DNA of 64,000 nt from contig NW_026111172.1 in assembly GCF_024679095.1 (NCBI RefSeq), positions 284,354-348,353 on the forward strand, given 5' to 3'. The notes below the pieces were generated by a model. It was not told where the DNA came from, made no database searches, and worked only from the letters and a program-made list of their open reading frames with translations. How positions within the stretch are numbered: position 1 is the first letter of the stretch; the number at the start of each line of letters is the position of its first letter. Positions 62,534-64,000 of this stretch are shown here, one piece after another. The position numbers and the translations under genes are program-made. Origin of the DNA: Eriocheir sinensis (lineage: Eukaryota > Arthropoda > Malacostraca > Decapoda > Varunidae).

Positions 62534-64000
62534 AGCCGAACCCCCCACGACCCAAGCTGCGGCGCCCGGGCTGAAGGTGCTCCAGTGGAACGTGCAGGGC
62601 CTTCGACCCAAGAAGCACAAAGTGTTGCAGGCTGTCTTCGAGGAAGAGCTCGACATAGTCCTCCTACAAGAGACCCTCGCGCCGGCCGGCTTTGAGTGGC
62701 GCATGGCAGGATACACCTACCACGCGCTCCCGGCCGCCCAGGAAGGCGGGCGCGGCTGCGCAACACTAGTGCGGAGCTCCATACCGCATCGCCGGATTGC
62801 CGACCCGGTGCACTGCAGGGGACGGCGTGGAGGTCCTGGCGTTACAGCTCCAGCTGGGGCCCTCTCGCTCACTGTCTACAACCTATACAGGAGCCAGCGA
62901 CACGTGATGGAAGCAGGGAGCTCTTTACCCCCCTCTCCTCAAGCCTCCTCGTAGCAGGAGACTTCAACGCCCACCACCCCACGCTGCACTCCGTGTCGCC
63001 CACCAACACGACAGGCCGACACCTGGCAGTCCTCCTCGAGGACGTCCCTCACATCCACCTCCTCAACACCGGCGAGGCCACCCACATCCGCGGGTGGCGG
63101 CTTGACCTCACCCTGGTGTCGAGTGACCTGTTGCCCGGCGCCACCTGGCAGGTGCACCCCACACTCACCAGCGACCACTACGGCACCATCACCACCCTTG
63201 CCGTGGCGCCACCCATTCCTCCTCTCCCGCCCCCGCGGTGGAACGTCAGGAGGGCCGACTGGAGCAAGTTTCAGGCCACACTCGACGAATGGTGGTCCAC
63301 CTACGAGCCGCCCGCAGACCTACACTAGCAGGAGAGGGACCTGACGGCGGCCATAGAGAGCGCAGCAGACGCGGCCATCCCCAGGAGCACCTCGAGCCGC
63401 CGCTGACGCCCCGACTGGTGGTTCTACAGTGAGGAGGTGCGGGAACACAACCACCGCGTCAACGTGCACAGGAAGCTGTACAGGAAGCGCCCTAACGCCA
63501 CCAACCAGAGGCTCCTGCAGGACGTGGTGGCGCGTGCGCGACAGGTGTCCCTAAAGGCCAAAGACGCAAAATGGCTGGAATGGTGCGCCACCTTTAACCA
63601 TCACACTTCCCTGGGCCAGCTGTGGAGAAGCCTCAGAAGGGCCTCAGGTGCGGCGCAGCCCCGCCCAGCCGCCCATCCTCACCCACGCCAGGAGGCAGAA
63701 AGGTTGGTCGACACCTTCACCACGAGGGGCTCCAGCAACCAGCTCCCCCCCCCCACACCCACCAACTCCAGCAGCGTCTACGGCCGCAGCGCGACGCGGA
63801 GGTCAGGCAGGCGCGTGACGTGGCTGACGTGACGGATCAACCCTTCACGCCACAGGAACTGGCCAGAGCGATGAGAGGGAGAGACACGGCCGCGGGAGCG
63901 GACGGCGTGACTTACTCCATGCTGGCACACGCCGGGCCCGCCGGAGACGCCGCGCTGCTGACCTTGCTCAACGCCTCGTGGCTGGCGGGCCGCCTGCCGC
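62517..64000 (+). pseudogene. I/Jockey-type LINE ORF2: APE endonuclease and start of RT (partial, disrupted)
   Basis: ATG at 62517 overlaps the end of ORF1 by 17 nt in another frame. The endonuclease domain starts LKVLQWNVQGLRPKKHKV, with IVLLQET. A frameshift near 62810 moves it to the frame with SLLVAGDFNAHHPTLHS, RGWRLDLTLVSSDL and LTSDHYGTI. TAG at about 63326-63328 and TGA at about 63404 follow. The linker reads DWWFYSEEVREHNHRVN, and another shift after 63832 leads into the RT start (ELARAMRGRDTAAGADGVTY), which runs off the window. Endonuclease catalytic motifs (QET, GDFNAHH, SDHY) are present. Confidence 0.85.

Overview
This is eukaryotic, intron-bearing, repeat-dominated DNA with no sign of bacterial operons or viral genome organisation. 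The content suggests an arthropod genome, most likely a decapod crustacean: very long (TC)n, (TA)n and (TTA)n microsatellites, many 5'-truncated LINEs with esterase-type ORF1, Ty3/gypsy elements and tRNA-derived SINEs. The organism call is inference from composition; nothing in the window names a species.

Only one host gene is well supported. It is a minus-strand SLC16-type monocarboxylate transporter whose last three recognisable exons lie at 55399-56257, 54761-54947 and 43646-43818. Its N-terminal exons are not visible. The 10.9 kb final intron (43819-54760) is almost entirely nested LINEs. Exons 55399-56257 and 54761-54947 each carry a frame disruption, so the gene is either a pseudogene or affected by assembly indels. 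A second possible host fragment is the C-terminal 23 codons of a membrane protein at 1-73 (+).

Layout. 1-4800: microsatellite, pogo-type terminus, LINE 3' end, SINE and a minus-strand LINE RT. 5841-6066: relic of a P-element/THAP9-like transposase. 7521-12165 or further: decayed gypsy element 1 (+). 12.4-15.1 kb: short repeats and a hairpin. 15.4-16.6 kb: CR1-like LINE copy A. 17.0-22.5 kb: two copies of a MADF-like exon flanking gypsy element 2 (-), whose RT is cut at a 252 bp palindromic MITE. 22.8-25.7 kb: CT-rich repeat and LINE family B. 26095-27881: an LTR element with only gag, with both LTRs and target duplications visible. 29.4-30.4 kb: CR1-like copy B. 30.9-33.8 kb: gypsy element 3 (-), which carries an SGNH-hydrolase-like ORF between its LTR and gag. 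37.6-42.8 kb: the longest CR1-like copy (C), with zinc-finger/esterase ORF1 and endonuclease-RT ORF2. 43.6-56.3 kb: the transporter gene and its nested intronic LINEs. 56.4-59.1 kb: CR1-like copy E, broken by a 1.6 kb PIF/Harbinger-type element and a SINE. 59.6-64.0 kb: 5' part of a GC-rich I/Jockey-type LINE running off the window.

Most promising observations: the SGNH ORF in gypsy element 3; the recurrent (TC)n/(GA)n sequence at both ends of the CR1-like copies; two abutting perfect palindromes at 49910-50040; LTR differences confined to the first ~50 bp of the gag-only element; and the Harbinger-type element whose ends are arrays of palindromic TCGGCGACATGTCGCCGA-like words.
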